Assembly: GCA_028823035.1 (NCBI GenBank)
Contig: JAPKCI010000047.1
Span: forward strand, 1-33,883
Length of the DNA: 33,883 nt
Direction: 5' to 3'
From: Rubripirellula sp.
GTDB lineage: Bacteria > Planctomycetota > Planctomycetia > Pirellulales > Pirellulaceae
Both the position numbers and the translations under genes were made by a program. The notes beneath the pieces are model-generated. The model was given only the letters and a program-made list of their open reading frames with translations, was not told where the DNA came from and did not search any database. Positions 33,569 to 33,883 of this stretch are shown here, piece after piece. The first letter of the stretch is position 1, and the number at the start of each line of letters is the position of its first letter.

Positions 33569-33703
33569 ATGCAGAGAAAAACAAAAAGCATCCTCAAAAC
33601 AATTGTGCCTGTAAACTTGGTTCTTGGTTTTCTTCAATTCCTGTTTACGGCAGTAATTCCTAAGCAACTTGACATGCCGGCATCCTCAACCCCTGATCGT
33701 TAG
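33569..33703 (+). CDS. Possible 44-aa small membrane protein
   Basis: The frame has a basic N-terminus (MQRKTKSILK), a hydrophobic segment (IVPVNLVLGFLQFLFTAVIP) and a short polar tail ending in STPDR. Its membrane-protein make-up is the only support; the ribosome binding site is weak (GAAG, about 8 bases before the ATG). I do not recognise a family. Confidence 0.35.
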   Translation: MQRKTKSILKTIVPVNLVLGFLQFLFTAVIPKQLDMPASSTPDR

Positions 33704-33768
33704 GTGGGAATCACCGTTCGATCGTTGAAGTTGGTACATGGATACTGAAATGACGAACGGGGAACTCA

Positions 33769-33883
33769 ATGGTTTCTAAAATTTCGGTTTCTAAAATTTC
33801 GGTTTCTAAAATTTCGGTTTCTAAAATTTCGGTTTCTAAGATCTCGGTTTCAGGGCAATTTCTGCAGGAAAACTTTGGCATGA
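33769..33883 (+). CDS. Possible start of a gene with VSKIS pentapeptide repeats (partial, runs off the edge)
   Basis: An ATG at 33769, with GGGGA 5 bases upstream, opens a frame that stays open to the window end. The first 26 codons give Met followed by five VSKIS repeats, then VSGQFLQENFGM. The last DNA copy differs from the others by two bases, and both changes are synonymous in this frame. The same is true on the opposite strand, where an ATG at 33881 gives MPKFSCRNCPETEIL and repeats of ETEIL to a stop in the 33710s, so coding direction is not settled. The array may also be non-coding. The right-hand neighbour is needed to decide. Confidence 0.4.
   Translation, partial: MVSKISVSKISVSKISVSKISVSKISVSGQFLQENFGM
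33771..33851. repeat. 15-bp tandem array (right edge), 5 copies plus partial
   Basis: The unit ggtttctaaaatttc is repeated four times exactly, then once as ggtttctaagatctc, then a 6-base partial copy. The 15-bp period preserves reading frame, unlike the two 16-bp arrays at the left end. It lies within the possible coding starts described for the right edge. Confidence 0.95.

Noticed and set aside
1-33883. tRNA, rRNA, transposase or integrase genes
   Set aside because: I searched by eye for cloverleaf cores, rRNA landmarks and transposase or integrase motifs and found none.

Overview
The window looks like a stretch of planctomycete chromosome, probably from the Pirellulaceae (Rhodopirellula-like) group. 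The clearest markers are a paired planctomycete cytochrome/DUF1549/DUF1553 protein and Tat-exported DUF1501 protein, a decayed PVC-type membrane-bound dehydrogenase, large secreted alpha/beta hydrolases, a carboxylesterase fused to a PQQ-like propeller, and an FHA-GAF-cyclase. Assignments come from reading motifs and conceptual translations; no database search was run.

Layout. 1-2337: a secreted alpha/beta hydrolase bracketed by two different 16-bp tandem arrays. 2338-4625 (minus): an operon nagB-nagA-nitroreductase for amino-sugar catabolism. 4764-6956: a second, paralogous secreted hydrolase, divergent from nagB. 7057-10910: the DUF1549/DUF1553 and DUF1501 pair. 10911-11905: remains of a PVC-type dehydrogenase, interrupted by stops and frameshifts. 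12190-17907: a Tad/Flp pilus locus (flp, a possible 36-residue membrane protein, cpaA, cpaB, cpaC, cpaE) preceded by a convincing GEMM-I (cyclic-di-GMP-I type) riboswitch. 17911-19389 (minus): leucyl aminopeptidase. 19528-24034: a UbiD-family decarboxylase, an SDR of pteridine-reductase/FolM type, an amidohydrolase (minus) and an alkyladenine DNA glycosylase. 24219-31151 (minus): esterase-PQQ fusion, two unrecognised proteins and the FHA-GAF-cyclase. 31218-32471 (minus): HI0933-type flavoprotein. 32472-33883: mostly gene-poor, with a decayed gene, two possible very small membrane proteins and, at the right edge, a 15-bp in-frame tandem array that may begin a new gene.

How it fits together. 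The best-supported regulatory story is that a second messenger sensed by the riboswitch controls the major Flp pilin, and perhaps the Tad genes behind it through hairpins that could tune read-through or mRNA stability. The Tad locus is incomplete: the motor ATPase (cpaF) and platform genes (tadB, tadC) are not in the window. The two paralogous hydrolases around nagBA suggest extracellular deacylation feeding amino-sugar use (inference). UbiD next to a nucleoside-deaminase-like amidohydrolase makes a link to the futalosine route of menaquinone synthesis possible but unproven. Two loci are clear wrecks, and the small tandem arrays are the most unusual DNA-level feature.
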